Notes: generated from the sequence alone by a model not told the origin. DNA of 64,000 nucleotides from Flavobacteriales bacterium (GCA_019912395.1 JAIOIH010000053.1:1-64000); one strand, 5' to 3'. Positions 24,574 to 34,230 are shown, counted from the stretch's first letter. Translations and numbers: made by a program.

Positions 24574-25042
24574 TGCCGCAACCGGAGTGGAAACCGGAGC
24601 TTCCCGTATCGCCCCCGGGCGTATTGCCTTTTTCGTCATGCTGCGGATTCCGGCTCGATCACGCCTCCGAATCCGGGTTTCGTGATCCACGAACCGCTAC
24701 CTGACCCACCGACCGGCCAACGGACCATCTGCATGGAGCGACCGCTCCTGGGGGGCCGTCCTGAAGGGTCACCTTGATCACGGAGGCGGAGCCGCCGGAC
24801 CGGTTCAACGATACTCGGGAGAAGAGACTCTGTGGGTACTTTGAAGAATCTCCCTGCCCAGAGCGGGTGATCAGTGCGCCATGCACGGCTCCCCCAAGCA
24901 GCTTCAAGGGGACCACCACCAGCCGGACCATGACCATGTGCCGGAGCACAACGTGGTCCAGGCCGTGGAGCCCGTGACTCCATAGCGGCCACAACGGTAG
25001 CGCAACGGAGATCGACCTGCCGGTCGTGCTGCGTTGCTCGAA
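24574..25042. other. Intergenic stretch without a convincing gene
   Basis: About 470 bases between the small protein and the methyltransferase. Short frames exist, such as a 34-codon His-rich one ending TAG near 24984, but none has a recognisable domain. Inverted GGAGGCGGAGCCGCC-like words occur near 24781-24797. I see nothing more that I can name. Confidence 0.4.
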
Positions 25043-25050
25043 TACCTTCG
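25043..25050 (+). promoter_or_regulatory. Putative -7 box TACCTTCG before the methyltransferase gene
   Basis: TACCTTCG ends 7 bases before the ATG at 25058, the same layout as anmK and the cobalamin adenosyltransferase gene. It also argues against the in-frame TTG at 25034. Confidence 0.45.
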
Positions 25051-25057
25051 CCGCCGC

Positions 25058-25846
25058 ATGGCCTTTCCCACGCACCAACTTCGGGCTTTCCTGCGGCACC
25101 TGCGTTTGGCCGGCAACAGGCACAGCGTGCATTCACCGTTCGTGTTTTCGCTGGTGGAAGAGGCACTTCGCCAGCGATCCGACAGTCCCCGTTTCCCGGA
25201 CCTTGAAAAACTGCGGGGGGCGCTTTTGAAGGACGCTCGGTTCATCCCCGTGACCGACCTCGGCGCTGGTTCACACCGAACCAACTCACCCGAACGCCGC
25301 GTGCGGGATATTGCCAAAAGTGCCCTGAAACCCAAGCGCCAAGCCGAACTTCTCCATCGCATTGCCCGCTACTTCCAGCCCCGCACCGTGCTGGAGCTCG
25401 GCACCAGTTTCGGCATCACCACGCTCTATCTGGCACGCGCAGCGGAACAGGGCCAAGTGATCACGATCGAGGGATCGCCCGGGATACACGCCATCGCGGA
25501 ACAGAATTTCCTGACGGCCGACCAGCGGAACATACGGTCCCTCCTCGGAAGCTTCGATGAACGGCTGACCGCAGTACTGGATTCCATCGAGCAGCTCGAC
25601 CTGGCGTTCGTGGACGGGCACCACGCCAAGGAGCCGACCCTTCGCTATTTCGACCAATGCCTTGCCAAGGCGCACAACGACAGCATCTTCATCTTCGACG
25701 ACATCCATTGGAGCGTGGACATGGAGGAAGCTTGGGAAGCGATCCAGGTCCATCCGCAAGTCACCGTTACGATCGACCTGTTCCATTTCGGGATCGTGTT
25801 CCTGCGAAAGGAGCAGCAGCGGGAGCATTTCAGATTGCGGTACTGA
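25058..25846 (+). CDS. Class I SAM-dependent methyltransferase (O-methyltransferase-like)
   Basis: A 262-residue protein. The SAM-binding motif I is VLELGTSFGITTLYLARA (about residues 113-130), the acidic second strand is VITIEGS, and a later strand is LDLAFVDGHHAKEPT. A helix with IFIFDDIHWSVDMEEAW follows. This layout resembles catechol- and rRNA-type O-methyltransferases. The N-terminal 100 residues are basic and family-specific (RHSVHSPFVFSLVEEAL), a pattern I associate with a Bacteroidota-conserved group of unknown substrate. Confidence 0.85.
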   Translation: MAFPTHQLRAFLRHLRLAGNRHSVHSPFVFSLVEEALRQRSDSPRFPDLEKLRGALLKDARFIPVTDLGAGSHRTNSPERRVRDIAKSALKPKRQAELLHRIARYFQPRTVLELGTSFGITTLYLARAAEQGQVITIEGSPGIHAIAEQNFLTADQRNIRSLLGSFDERLTAVLDSIEQLDLAFVDGHHAKEPTLRYFDQCLAKAHNDSIFIFDDIHWSVDMEEAWEAIQVHPQVTVTIDLFHFGIVFLRKEQQREHFRLRY

Positions 25847-25862
25847 GGTCACGGGAATGGGT

Positions 25863-25893
25863 TAGCCGCAGAGACGCGGAGACGCGCAGAAAG
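25863..25893 (+). repeat. Dispersed micro-repeat, GCAGAGACGCGGAGA family
   Basis: Shares the exact word GCAGAGACGCGGAGA with 6506-6520. It is followed at 25940-25964 by a second repeat, GCTCGATCAGCGTCATCCGC, that also occurs at 2880-2903 with two substitutions. Confidence 0.5.
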
Positions 25894-25977
25894 CCTCCAT
25901 GGGTCCATGGGTCCTGCCCTTTCCGATCCGCGCCGACCTGCTCGATCAGCGTCATCCGCGTTCCATTGCCAAAAACC

Positions 25978-25985
25978 TACCTTCG
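25978..25985 (+). promoter_or_regulatory. Putative -7 box TACCTTCG before the cobalamin adenosyltransferase gene
   Basis: TACCTTCG ends 5 bases before the ATG at 25991. With transcription starting a few bases downstream of such a box, the mRNA would begin at or next to the start codon. Confidence 0.45.
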
Positions 25986-25990
25986 CGGAA

Positions 25991-26542
25991 ATGAAGATCT
26001 ACACCCGCACCGGCGACACCGGACAAACGTCATTGCTGAGCGGCAAGCGCGTGGCCAAGGACAGCCTGCGGATCGAGACCTACGGCACCATCGACGAGTT
26101 GAACAGCCACATCGGCATGCTGCGCGACCTGTTGGAAGGGAACAACGCCGACCTGCTCACGAACATCCAAGTGCATCTCTTCGATATCGGTTCCACCTTG
26201 GCGGCCGGTGATGAAGCGAACGTGGAAAAATTCAAGGTGCCCCGTTTGCTGGATGAAGATGTAGAGGACCTGGAAAAAGCGATGGACATCATGGATGCCG
26301 ACCTGCCCACGATGCGCAACTTCATTCTTCCCGGAGGGCATCCTGCCATTTCGCAAGCACACATTTGTCGCACGGTTTGCCGCAGGGCGGAACGCATGAC
26401 CATCCGGCTCGCTGCGGAGGAAGCCGTCCCGGCCATCACCATTCGCTACCTCAACCGGCTGAGTGACCTGCTCTTTGTGCTCGCTCGATGGACCGGGAAC
26501 CGGCTTAACGTCGTGGAAATTCCTTGGAAGCCTCGTGGGTAA
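25991..26542 (+). CDS. Cob(I)yrinic acid a,c-diamide adenosyltransferase, PduO/MMAB type
   Basis: A 183-residue cytosolic enzyme that transfers the adenosyl group of ATP to cob(I)alamin to make adenosylcobalamin. The N-terminal ATP-binding motif is TRTGDTGQTSLLSG (about residues 5-18). The helical bundle carries FILPGGHPAISQAHICRTVC (about 114-133), RRAER and RYLNRLSDLLFVLAR (about 153-167). Length is typical. Start chosen at 25991 by alignment with the family MKIYTRTGD start; the longer frame from 25907 adds unrelated residues. Confidence 0.95.
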   Translation: MKIYTRTGDTGQTSLLSGKRVAKDSLRIETYGTIDELNSHIGMLRDLLEGNNADLLTNIQVHLFDIGSTLAAGDEANVEKFKVPRLLDEDVEDLEKAMDIMDADLPTMRNFILPGGHPAISQAHICRTVCRRAERMTIRLAAEEAVPAITIRYLNRLSDLLFVLARWTGNRLNVVEIPWKPRG

Positions 26543-26627
26543 TGCGCGTAAAACCTTGGACTGTAGCGGGTTTTCACACCGCTCCGCACCTAACGGGAAA
26601 GATATTTCAACCCTATCCCTATCCCGC

Positions 26628-26635
26628 TATATTTG
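26628..26635 (+). promoter_or_regulatory. Putative -7 box TATATTTG before the DUF2795 gene
   Basis: A perfect TAnnTTTG, 36 bases before the ATG at 26672. Confidence 0.55.
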
Positions 26636-26671
26636 CGGCCAATTTGAAAATACCGTCTAACGCGGGCTGAC

Positions 26672-26893
26672 ATGTACTGGACACTTGAACTTGCATCCTA
26701 TTTGGAAGATGCCCCTTGGCCCGCCACCAAGGACGAGCTGATCGATTTCGCCATGCGTACCGGCGCTCCTCTGGAAGTGGTGGAGAACCTGCAGGGCATC
26801 GAGGACGACGAGGAAGTCTTCGAGACCATCGAGGACATCTGGCCGGATTATCCCAGCAAGGAGGACTTCTTCTTCAACGAGGACGAATACTGA
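26672..26893 (+). CDS. DUF2795 domain-containing protein
   Basis: A 73-residue very acidic protein beginning MYWTLELASYLEDAPWPATK. The DUF2795 signature runs through it, ending YPSKEDFFFNEDEY. The family is small, near-universal in Bacteroidota and of unknown function. It has its own promoter box upstream and a strong terminator downstream, so it is a monocistronic unit and likely highly expressed. Confidence 0.9.
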   Translation: MYWTLELASYLEDAPWPATKDELIDFAMRTGAPLEVVENLQGIEDDEEVFETIEDIWPDYPSKEDFFFNEDEY

Positions 26894-26916
26894 TCGTTCT
26901 CGCCCAAAAGATCCGG

Positions 26917-26946
26917 AAAGCCCTGCCACGTCGGCGGGGCTTTTGC
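26917..26946 (+). terminator. Rho-independent terminator after the DUF2795 gene
   Basis: AAAGCCCTGCC and GGCGGGGCTTT pair around ACGTC with one T-G pair, followed by T-rich sequence. Confidence 0.8.
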
Positions 26947-27024
26947 TTTACTTGGTGAATGGTGCCTGATGACCCACCGGCCAGTGGCCAATGCCGTGAG
27001 ATGTGGAACACTGCAGATCACCTC

Positions 27025-27045
27025 TCGGCGGTCCAGGACCGCCGA
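27025..27045. promoter_or_regulatory. Perfect 10-base palindrome upstream of secA
   Basis: TCGGCGGTCC-A-GGACCGCCGA is a perfect inverted repeat with a one-base centre. It lies about 70 bases upstream of the secA promoter box, so it could be an operator or a small hairpin. Confidence 0.35.
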
Positions 27046-27063
27046 TCACTCCCGACCAAACCT

Positions 27064-27103
27064 GTCAATGCGGCACCTGCGGTATTCCGGCACGCGCATT
27101 GAC
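27064..27103. promoter_or_regulatory. Inverted repeat covering the secA -33 region
   Basis: GTCAATGCG (27064-27072) and CGCATTGAC (27095-27103) are perfect 9-base complements. The right arm contains the TTG that could serve as the -33 element. A protein bound here would control secA. Confidence 0.35.
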
Positions 27104-27116
27104 GGCCGCTACCGGT

Positions 27117-27124
27117 TAACTTTG
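27117..27124 (+). promoter_or_regulatory. Putative -7 box TAACTTTG for secA
   Basis: A perfect TAnnTTTG with a TTG at 27099-27101 upstream. It leaves an 83-base leader to the ATG at 27208. Confidence 0.55.
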
Positions 27125-27207
27125 CAGCCCTTTTAACTACTTCTACCAAGGCCTCTCCCGTCCGGTGGTAAACCTTGGGAGAAGTGCCTCGCCCTACCTC
27201 CCTCTCC

Positions 27208-30200
27208 ATGATCGGCACCATCATCAAGAAAGTCTTCGGCGACAAGGCCACGCGCGACCTCAAGGAAGTGCAGCCCTTGGTCGAGAAGATCAAAGCTGAA
27301 TATGCCAAGCTCAACGACCTGAGCAACAACGAGCTCCGGGCGAAGACCAGCGATTTCAAGCGACGCATCGCCGAGAAGATCGCCGACGAGCAAGCCCGCA
27401 TCGACCAGCTTCGCAATGAGATCGAGGAGAACCCGAAGATGCCGATCGCCGAGCGCGAAGCGCGGTACGAGGAGATCGACAAGCTGGAGGAACAGACCTT
27501 GGGCGAGATCGAGGAGGTGCTGTTGGAGATACTGCCCGAAGCGTTCGCAGTGATGAAGGAGACCGCTCGCCGCTTTACCGAGAACACCGAGGTCACCGTC
27601 AACGCGACGGACCTGGACCGTGAGATCGCCGCCAAGCGCGACGGGGTGCGGATCGAAGGAGACCAGGCCATCTGGAGCAACTCCTGGGACGCGGCGGGCA
27701 CGCCCATCACCTGGGACATGATCCACTACGACGTGCAGCTGATCGGCGGTGTGGCCCTGCACAAGGGCAAGATCGCCGAGATGAGCACCGGTGAGGGAAA
27801 GACCCTCGTGGCCACGCTGCCCATGTACCTCAACGCCCTTGCCGGTCGTGGGGTACACCTGGTGACGGTGAACGATTACCTTGCCAAACGCGACAGCGAG
27901 TGGATGGGGCCGCTCTATGAATTCCATGGCCTGCGCGTGGACTGCATCGACAAGCACGAACCCAACAGCCCTGCCCGCCGCCAAGCCTACTTGGCCGATA
28001 TCACCTTCGGCACCAACAACGAGTTCGGCTTCGATTACCTGCGCGACAACATGGCGCACGCGCCCACGGCTCTTGTTCAGCGCAAGCACCACTATGCCAT
28101 CATCGATGAGGTGGACAGCGTGCTGGTGGATGATGCCCGTACGCCGCTCATCATCAGCGGCCCCACCCCCAAGGGCGAGATCCACCAGTTCGATGAGTAC
28201 AAGCCACGCGTGGAAAAGCTCTACAACGCACAGCGGCAGCTGGTCACCAAGCTGCTCTCCGAGGCGAAGGAACTGCTGAAGGACGGAGGATCAAAAGATG
28301 CGACCGAGAAGGCCGGCCTCGCGCTTCTCCGCGCCCACCGCGGACTTCCAAAGAACAGCGCACTGATCAAATTCCTGAGCGAACCCGGCGCACGGGCCCT
28401 TCTGCAAAAAACGGAGAGCCATTACCTGCAGGACCAGCAGAAGGAGATGCCCTTCGTGGACCAGGAGATCTACTTCACGATCGATGAGAAGCAGCACAGC
28501 ATCGAGATGACCGAGAAAGGCCTCGACCTCATCAGCGGTGATGTGGACGACCCCCAGTTCTTCATCCTCACCGACGTGGGCGGGGCCGTGGCCGAGATCG
28601 AGAAAGGCGACGGGACCGTGGAGGAAAAGGCCAAGCGCAAGGACGAGGTGCTGCGCGAATTCGGCATCAAGAGCGAGCGTGTCCACACCGTCAATCAGTT
28701 GATCCGCGCCTACGCGCTCTACGACAAGGACGTGGAATACGTGGTGATGAACGACAAGGTGATGATCGTGGACGAGCAGACCGGCCGCATCATGGAAGGG
28801 CGCCGCTACAGCGACGGGCTGCACCAAGCGATCGAGAGCAAGGAGCGCGTGAAGGTGGAGGCTGCCACGCAGACCTATGCCACGGTCACGCTGCAGAACT
28901 ACTTCCGCATGTACCACAAGCTCGCGGGCATGACCGGTACGGCCGAGACCGAGGCCCAGGAATTCTGGGACATCTACAAGCTGGACGTAATGACCATCCC
29001 CACCAACCGGCCCATCGTGCGGAAGGACAACGAGGACATGGTCTTCAAGACCAAGCGCGAGAAGTACACGGCGGTGATCGACGAGATCGTGAGCCTGCAG
29101 CAAGCTGGCAGGCCCGTGCTTGTGGGCACCACCAACGTGGAGGTGAGCGAGCTGATGGCCAAGATGTTGAACATGCGCGGCATCAAGCACGACGTGCTGA
29201 ACGCGAAACAGCACGCCCGCGAGGCGGACATCGTTGCGCATGCGGGTTCGGCAGGCACCGTGACCATCGCCACGAACATGGCCGGCCGCGGTACGGACAT
29301 CAAGCTGGGGCCGGGCGTGAAGGAGGCCGGGGGCTTGGCCATCGTGGGCACCGAGAAGCATGAGAGCCGCCGCGTGGACCGCCAGTTGCGCGGCCGTGCC
29401 GGTCGCCAGGGCGACCCCGGATCATCCCAGTTCTACATCTCGTTGGAGGATGACCTGATGCGGATGTTCGGCAGCGAGCGCATCGCCAAATTGATGGACC
29501 GCTTGGGGCTGAAAGAAGGCGAAGTGATCCAGCACAGCATGGTGACCGCGAGCATCGAGCGGGCGCAAAAGAAAGTCGAGGAGAACAACTTCGGCATCCG
29601 GAAACGCTTGCTGGAGTACGACGACGTGATGAACAAGCAGCGGCAGGTGATCTACAAGCGCCGCCGCAACGCCCTCTTCGGCGAGCGCCTGAAGCTGGAC
29701 GTGCTGAACATGTTCCACGACGTGGCCACCATCATCACCGAGGAATACCAACCGGAGGGCGACTTCGAGGGCTTCCAGATGGACCTCTTCCGCAGGCTCT
29801 TCATCGAATCACCGATTGATGCAGAGACGTTCAAGGGCGGCAAGGCCCCCGACATCGCGGACAAGGTCTTCGAGGCCGCATTGGAGGCCTATCACCGCCG
29901 TGGCCAGCAGATCGCCGCGCAGGCCCTGCCGGTGATCGGTGACGTCTTCCTCAACCAAGGCAAGCAGTACGAGAACATCGTGGTGCCCATCTCCAACGGC
30001 ATCAAAACAATGCAGGTGGTAACCAACCTGGAGAAAGCATACAAGACCGAGGGGAAGGACCTGATCGACAGCGTGGAGAAATACATTACGTTGGCCATCA
30101 TCGACAACGAGTGGAAGGAGCACCTGCGCGAAATGGACGACCTGCGCCGCGACGTGCAGAACGCCAGCATTGAGCAGAAGGACCCGCTATTGATCTACAA

Positions 30201-30570
30201 GCTGGAGTCCTTCAAGCTGTTCGACGCGATGATCGACCGCATCAGCAACGAGGTGGTGGAATTCCTCGTACGTGCCGGTCTGCCAGCCGCCGAACCAGCT
30301 GTGCAACAGGCTCCGGAGCACAAGCCCACCCGCGAGGAACAACGCATGCAGACCAGCCGTACCGAAGTGCCGGCCTACGCAGGTGCCTCCACCGGAACGC
30401 CGCAACGTGCCCAAGGTCCGGCAGGAACGGGTACACAGCGCATGCCGCCACCACAAGGACCGCGTCAACAAGTCACGCAGCCGGTGCGCGTGGAGAAGAA
30501 GGTGGGCCGCAACGACCCCTGCCCTTGCGGCAGTGGCAAGAAGTACAAGCAGTGCCACGGGGCGGGGTGA
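27208..30570 (+). CDS. secA: Preprotein translocase ATPase subunit SecA
   Basis: A 1120-residue motor that pushes unfolded preproteins through SecYEG using ATP. Walker A lies at about 192-199 (MSTGEGKT), the DEAD-type Walker B in [15 protein letters not shown] (about 299-313), and the second helicase domain in [13 protein letters not shown] and [20 protein letters not shown]. The C-terminal zinc tail is [17 protein letters not shown]. It is longer than the roughly 900-residue E. coli protein because of insertions usual for Bacteroidota (about residues 340-400 and the Pro/Gln-rich linker before the tail). The ATG at 27208 matches the family start [13 protein letters not shown]; the TTG at 27175 is upstream noise. 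Confidence 0.97.
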   Translation: MIGTIIKKVFGDKATRDLKEVQPLVEKIKAEYAKLNDLSNNELRAKTSDFKRRIAEKIADEQARIDQLRNEIEENPKMPIAEREARYEEIDKLEEQTLGEIEEVLLEILPEAFAVMKETARRFTENTEVTVNATDLDREIAAKRDGVRIEGDQAIWSNSWDAAGTPITWDMIHYDVQLIGGVALHKGKIAEMSTGEGKTLVATLPMYLNALAGRGVHLVTVNDYLAKRDSEWMGPLYEFHGLRVDCIDKHEPNSPARRQAYLADITFGTNNEFGFDYLRDNMAHAPTALVQRKHHYAIIDEVDSVLVDDARTPLIISGPTPKGEIHQFDEYKPRVEKLYNAQRQLVTKLLSEAKELLKDGGSKDATEKAGLALLRAHRGLPKNSALIKFLSEPGARALLQKTESHYLQDQQKEMPFVDQEIYFTIDEKQHSIEMTEKGLDLISGDVDDPQFFILTDVGGAVAEIEKGDGTVEEKAKRKDEVLREFGIKSERVHTVNQLIRAYALYDKDVEYVVMNDKVMIVDEQTGRIMEGRRYSDGLHQAIESKERVKVEAATQTYATVTLQNYFRMYHKLAGMTGTAETEAQEFWDIYKLDVMTIPTNRPIVRKDNEDMVFKTKREKYTAVIDEIVSLQQAGRPVLVGTTNVEVSELMAKMLNMRGIKHDVLNAKQHAREADIVAHAGSAGTVTIATNMAGRGTDIKLGPGVKEAGGLAIVGTEKHESRRVDRQLRGRAGRQGDPGSSQFYISLEDDLMRMFGSERIAKLMDRLGLKEGEVIQHSMVTASIERAQKKVEENNFGIRKRLLEYDDVMNKQRQVIYKRRRNALFGERLKLDVLNMFHDVATIITEEYQPEGDFEGFQMDLFRRLFIESPIDAETFKGGKAPDIADKVFEAALEAYHRRGQQIAAQALPVIGDVFLNQGKQYENIVVPISNGIKTMQVVTNLEKAYKTEGKDLIDSVEKYITLAIIDNEWKEHLREMDDLRRDVQNASIEQKDPLLIYKLESFKLFDAMIDRISNEVVEFLVRAGLPAAEPAVQQAPEHKPTREEQRMQTSRTEVPAYAGASTGTPQRAQGPAGTGTQRMPPPQGPRQQVTQPVRVEKKVGRNDPCPCGSGKKYKQCHGAG

Positions 30571-30715
30571 TCAGTTTTGACGGATCTGATCGCTTGAAAT
30601 GCAATGCAAAAACACGAGCGTGGACTGATATTCATCTGACGCTCGCGCCAAAGGAGGGGCGGTCAGCCGATCAGATGATGGAGCGCGTTATCTGAAGTCT
30701 TGTATAGTTCCGGGC

Positions 30716-32797
30716 TTAATAGACCGCGAAGCGGATGAAGTCTACACGTGAAGGGCCTTGCAAGGTGGCGATGTAGAGCCCTCCTGCTTCCCCGTTCAAT
30801 GGAATAGAATGATGCTTGGCGCCTTTGGCCAAATTCACTTGACGCATCAACTGTCCAGCCATGTTCCGGATCTGTAACAGACCACCGGTCTCCGTATCCA
30901 CAAGCAGTATTCCATTGCCATAGCGAGCGCTGAACCGGTTCTCCGATCGCGCGAGGATGCCGGTCGAAAGATCCGAGGATACCGTCAGGTGGGCCGAGGC
31001 TGTGATCGCACCGCAGGTATCTTCCAGCGTAAGTAGCAGTGAGCCGGTCTCCCGAAATGCAAGTCCTGAAGGGTCCAAGGCGCTATTCAAAAACACAGGA
31101 TCCATAGTTGTGGCCGTATCCGTTACCGCACGATAGCCTTTCAGCACCACATCGGCGCAAGGAGCCTGCTGCACGATGTCACTTACCCGGATGGAATCAT
31201 CGGCAGCCAGTTCCACATCGGCGAAAACTATTGGGCCACCGGCTTCCGCATAGGTTAACGGGAGCGACGTTCCGTCCGCTTGTACGTGATCCAATTCGAG
31301 ATCGATGCGAGGGACTGGTGAATAGTGGACATGGAGTTGGACATCATGGTCGGGGTAGCAGCCACTCCCGTAACCACCGTGCACGTGAACGAGATAATTG
31401 GCGCTGGCACTGAAGGTAGCATCCTGCGTGGCCCCCTGCCCATATAAATAGGGATCCATCAGGTCCGCATCCTCAGGTCCATCGTTAACATGAATGTCCA
31501 GATAAATGTAAAACCAGCAATATCCGGCCTCTTCCAAATGCGCTCGCACCGAATCGCCAGGGTCCAATATGATATCCAGCGGGAATGGTGGGTCCGTGGG
31601 GCCATGGCTGCGGACCAGTTCTTCCTCCGTACCGCCATTTTGAAGCACGCTTATGACAAGGTCAAGTTGAGGTGTCGGAGGGAAGTTGATGGACAAGCGT
31701 GTTCTGGATGTGGGGATGCCGCAATCCGTCATCTGCTCCAAAAAATAACTTCCCGGTGTGGCCATGCGGACACCCGAGGCCGTGCTGGGCGTATCAACCA
31801 CGAGGGTGGAATAGTGGTCAGCAGGTCCCCATCCGGCGGCTTTACGGACAGTCAACCGGACCGAGCTGCAGGGTTCAGTGATCTCGTGGTGGTCGATCCG
31901 CAGCGAATCGCCGGGGCCGAGATCGACATTGAGGTTCGAATTGTAGTTATTCGGCTGGATATAGGCCACATCTTCTTCGGTCCCATCAGCTCGCTCGATC
32001 GTCAAGGACATGTCCACCCATGGCAAATGACCTACATGGACGAAAGCATAACCCGATGAGCTGACCATTGGTCCTTCAACGGAAAGCAGATACGTGCCCT
32101 CGGCAGAAAATTGATAGCCCTCAAAGCCGACCATGGGCAAGGTATCGGCGGGCGAATCGAACGTGAGCGGTTCACCCTCCTCGGCGTAGCGCACCACAAC
32201 GTTGCCACCTGGTTGGGCCAAGCCTTCACTAATGGGTTGCATCCGGACAAACTGACCAGCGGCCAAGTCGACCGTGAAGCAGGGGCCAGAACAAGTATCA
32301 CCAGAGGCAACTGAAGCCAGTGTGGTATAATCCTTCGTGAAGAGCATCCCAGAGGCAACAGGCTCTAGTGGCGCATCGATGAAGAGTCGGATCGGAAATG
32401 GGAACTCTAAGCCCAATTGCTCAATATAGAAGGACCCGCGTTGAGCGATATTGACCCAGGTGCCGCTGGAAGTGAAATAGGTAGCGACCACCGGGGAAAG
32501 ATAATTGGCCGTGTCACCAAATGAGGCACCCTTGACTTGAAGGCCGCCAGTCCCCCAGCAGTCGAAGCCTGACCTATATTGACAAAGTAGAACCGTATCC
32601 CCAGCCGACAGGGATACGGTTATGTTAGGCATATCGCCTACAAACCAATACGGACTCAAAAGTTCCACCAGCGTACCATCGGCATGTTTGAGGCTTACGG
32701 CGATGGTGCCGTCGCATCCCTTCGCTTGGGCGACGGATGTGGAAAAGCAAAGGACCAGAAGGCCAAACAGACGCAAGAAAAATAGGTGGGGCTTCAT
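30716..32797 (-). CDS. Secreted hypothetical protein, probable T9SS cargo
   Basis: A 693-residue protein with a signal peptide at 1-25 (LFFLRLFGLLVLCFSTSVAQA). Four to five repeats of about 130 residues follow. Each pairs an Asp/Gly-rich beta domain with phrases such as GDTVLLCQYRSG, GDSLRIDHHEI, GDSVRAHLEEAG and DDSIRVSDIVQ, followed by a strand ending in GSYFLEQ or similar. The C-terminal 75 residues (from GNGILLVDTETGGLLQI to VDFIRFAVY) look like a diverged type A sorting domain. The Cys pairs suggest an extracellular location. It is convergent with secA, with only 145 bases between them. Function unknown. Confidence 0.75.
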   Translation of the reverse strand: MKPHLFFLRLFGLLVLCFSTSVAQAKGCDGTIAVSLKHADGTLVELLSPYWFVGDMPNITVSLSAGDTVLLCQYRSGFDCWGTGGLQVKGASFGDTANYLSPVVATYFTSSGTWVNIAQRGSFYIEQLGLEFPFPIRLFIDAPLEPVASGMLFTKDYTTLASVASGDTCSGPCFTVDLAAGQFVRMQPISEGLAQPGGNVVVRYAEEGEPLTFDSPADTLPMVGFEGYQFSAEGTYLLSVEGPMVSSSGYAFVHVGHLPWVDMSLTIERADGTEEDVAYIQPNNYNSNLNVDLGPGDSLRIDHHEITEPCSSVRLTVRKAAGWGPADHYSTLVVDTPSTASGVRMATPGSYFLEQMTDCGIPTSRTRLSINFPPTPQLDLVISVLQNGGTEEELVRSHGPTDPPFPLDIILDPGDSVRAHLEEAGYCWFYIYLDIHVNDGPEDADLMDPYLYGQGATQDATFSASANYLVHVHGGYGSGCYPDHDVQLHVHYSPVPRIDLELDHVQADGTSLPLTYAEAGGPIVFADVELAADDSIRVSDIVQQAPCADVVLKGYRAVTDTATTMDPVFLNSALDPSGLAFRETGSLLLTLEDTCGAITASAHLTVSSDLSTGILARSENRFSARYGNGILLVDTETGGLLQIRNMAGQLMRQVNLAKGAKHHSIPLNGEAGGLYIATLQGPSRVDFIRFAVY

Positions 32798-32821
32798 GGT
32801 GCGGGAGTTGCTATCACTGAT

Positions 32822-32829
32822 CGAATGTA
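32822..32829 (-). promoter_or_regulatory. Putative -7 box TACATTCG for the 30716-32797 gene
   Basis: Minus-strand TACATTCG, a TAnnTTCG match, 24 bases before the ATG. Confidence 0.45.
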
Positions 32830-32893
32830 CAGCTCCTGCTACTTATCGTTTACATCAAGTTGGATCTGCACCTCGGGACCTTGAACTCATCCA

Positions 32894-33193
32894 TCACAGG
32901 AACCTCAACCCGATCCGCCGGTTGAGTCCCTGCTCGAAGATGCGGATCAAGGTGGAAAGCTGGATGTTCACTTTGCCGTTCTCGAGCTTGGAGATATAGC
33001 TCTTTTTCGTTCCCGAACGATCGGCCAATTGCTCTTGGGTCATGTTCGCCGCCTTCCGGGCATCCTTCAGCATTTCGCTGATAATGAAGAGCTGTGCTCC
33101 TTCTTCGTAAGCGTTCTGCTTCTTCGAACCCACATTGCCGTGTTCCAGGTCCAACAGCTGGTCGAGGTTGGTTTCTCCGTCGTTCTTTTTCAT
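32894..33193 (-). CDS. XRE-family helix-turn-helix regulator (HigA-like)
   Basis: A 99-residue cytosolic DNA-binding protein. A Cro/C1-type HTH runs from about 42 to 95: ISEMLKDARKAANMTQEQLA, then SGTKKSYISKLENGKVNIQLS. The proportions and the acidic N-terminus resemble HigA antitoxins. HigB toxin genes usually precede higA, but the bases upstream on the minus strand (33194-33397) have no frame long enough, so no partner is present. It may be a solitary antitoxin or an ordinary repressor. Confidence 0.8.
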   Translation of the reverse strand: MKKNDGETNLDQLLDLEHGNVGSKKQNAYEEGAQLFIISEMLKDARKAANMTQEQLADRSGTKKSYISKLENGKVNIQLSTLIRIFEQGLNRRIGLRFL

Positions 33194-33345
33194 GGTCTCA
33201 GTTTTTGGATCCGAAGTGATCCCTGCACCAATGCAAGATCAAGGTACACACGGTTCTCTCGGCCCCTTCACCTCACGCCAGCGTCAGATAGGTATCGGAG
33301 CACGCTCGTGCGCCTATGAAGTCGAACACAAACCAGCAATACGCC

Positions 33346-33371
33346 GAACGCCCCGGTTTCCCGGGGCGTTC
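33346..33371. terminator. Hairpin between the TonB-domain gene and the XRE gene
   Basis: GAACGCCCCGG and CCGGGGCGTTC pair around TTTC. It lies 27 bases downstream of the TonB-domain gene on the minus strand. No clear T-run follows, so termination strength is uncertain. Confidence 0.55.
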
Positions 33372-33397
33372 ATGCTATTGGTGTATGTCGTTTGGTT

Positions 33398-34081
33398 CTA
33401 TTTCAGGGGCACGCGCATTTGTACGCGCACCGGTTGGCCATCCTGCACGCCGGCCTCCCAGCGGGGGGCCGTGCTGATGGCAGCGGCGATCTGGTCGGCG
33501 ATCCGGGGATCGTCCGCACCCACTACCTGCAGATCGCTCAGTTGTCCGTCCTTCTCCACGATGAAGCTGGCCATTACGCCCCCGCTGGTTTTCCCCACCT
33601 TGTCACGCACGTAGCGTACCAGGGCCTTGTCCCCTCCGGGATATTGGGGCATTGTTTGGGCCAGGGTGTATACAAGGTTCTTCAGCGGAGCTGCATCATA
33701 GACCTTTTCCGCCAGTTCCCTGCCCCACTTGTCATTGCGGGTCCACACCCCGTTCTTCCGTCCTTTCTCGTAGTTGCCCTCGCTCTCCACTTGCCCATTG
33801 GGGAAGTAGAACACGAAATGGCCATCGGGTACGCGGTATTCGGGATCGGCATAGCGGCCTTTCGCTTTCAGCACATCATCCATGCTGAAGATCTGCGCTA
33901 GGTAACCGCCCGTTCCGTCGCTGCCGCCCTGCTCCAAATAGTAGGCCGCCTGCCCTTTGGAAGAAGGCTCAAGCACAGCGTCCAGGTAGGTCCGCTGGGC
34001 ATTTGCCGGGGCCAAGGAAAGCCCGATCAGCGAGATCAGTGTGATGAGGAGGGGCATTGTGTTTTTCACGGTAACAGACAT
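33398..34081 (-). CDS. TonB C-terminal-domain protein with MORN/YwqK-like repeat
   Basis: A 227-residue exported protein. Signal peptide around 9-29 (LLITLISLIGLSLAPANAQ). Residues about 80-115 form a toxin_15/MORN-2-like unit (GHFVFYFPNGQVESEGNYEK, GRKNGVWTRN). The C-terminal 90 residues carry a TonB-type domain (YPGGDKALVRYVRDKVGKT, GVMASFIVEKDGQLSDLQVV). There is no transmembrane anchor or Pro-rich spacer like the TonB at 6628, so it probably does not drive receptors. The family is widespread in Bacteroidota with unknown role. A shorter start at 34057 is also possible. Confidence 0.75.
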   Translation of the reverse strand: MSVTVKNTMPLLITLISLIGLSLAPANAQRTYLDAVLEPSSKGQAAYYLEQGGSDGTGGYLAQIFSMDDVLKAKGRYADPEYRVPDGHFVFYFPNGQVESEGNYEKGRKNGVWTRNDKWGRELAEKVYDAAPLKNLVYTLAQTMPQYPGGDKALVRYVRDKVGKTSGGVMASFIVEKDGQLSDLQVVGADDPRIADQIAAAISTAPRWEAGVQDGQPVRVQMRVPLK

Positions 34082-34230
34082 TCTGGGCCGTAATACGCGG
34101 CGGTGGATCCCAAGGTTTCAACCTCTGCCGTCCATTTTCCCGGCCCGTGACCATGCGTGCCAACAGCTGGAGGGAGAACGGTTTCGTTCACCGTCCTTCC
34201 GGGCCATAGCGAGTGCGTGCGGCGGGTCGC

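Noticed and set aside
24294-24704. 136-codon frame in the gap after the sigma factor
   Set aside because: Proline/His-rich noise that overlaps the better 53-codon frame in another phase, with no homologous look.
24574-25042. A 67-codon frame and a 34-codon His-rich frame before the methyltransferase
   Set aside because: Neither has a convincing start signal, domain or codon pattern.
32894-33397. HigBA toxin-antitoxin pair
   Set aside because: Only the antitoxin-like gene is present; the upstream 200 bases cannot code for HigB.
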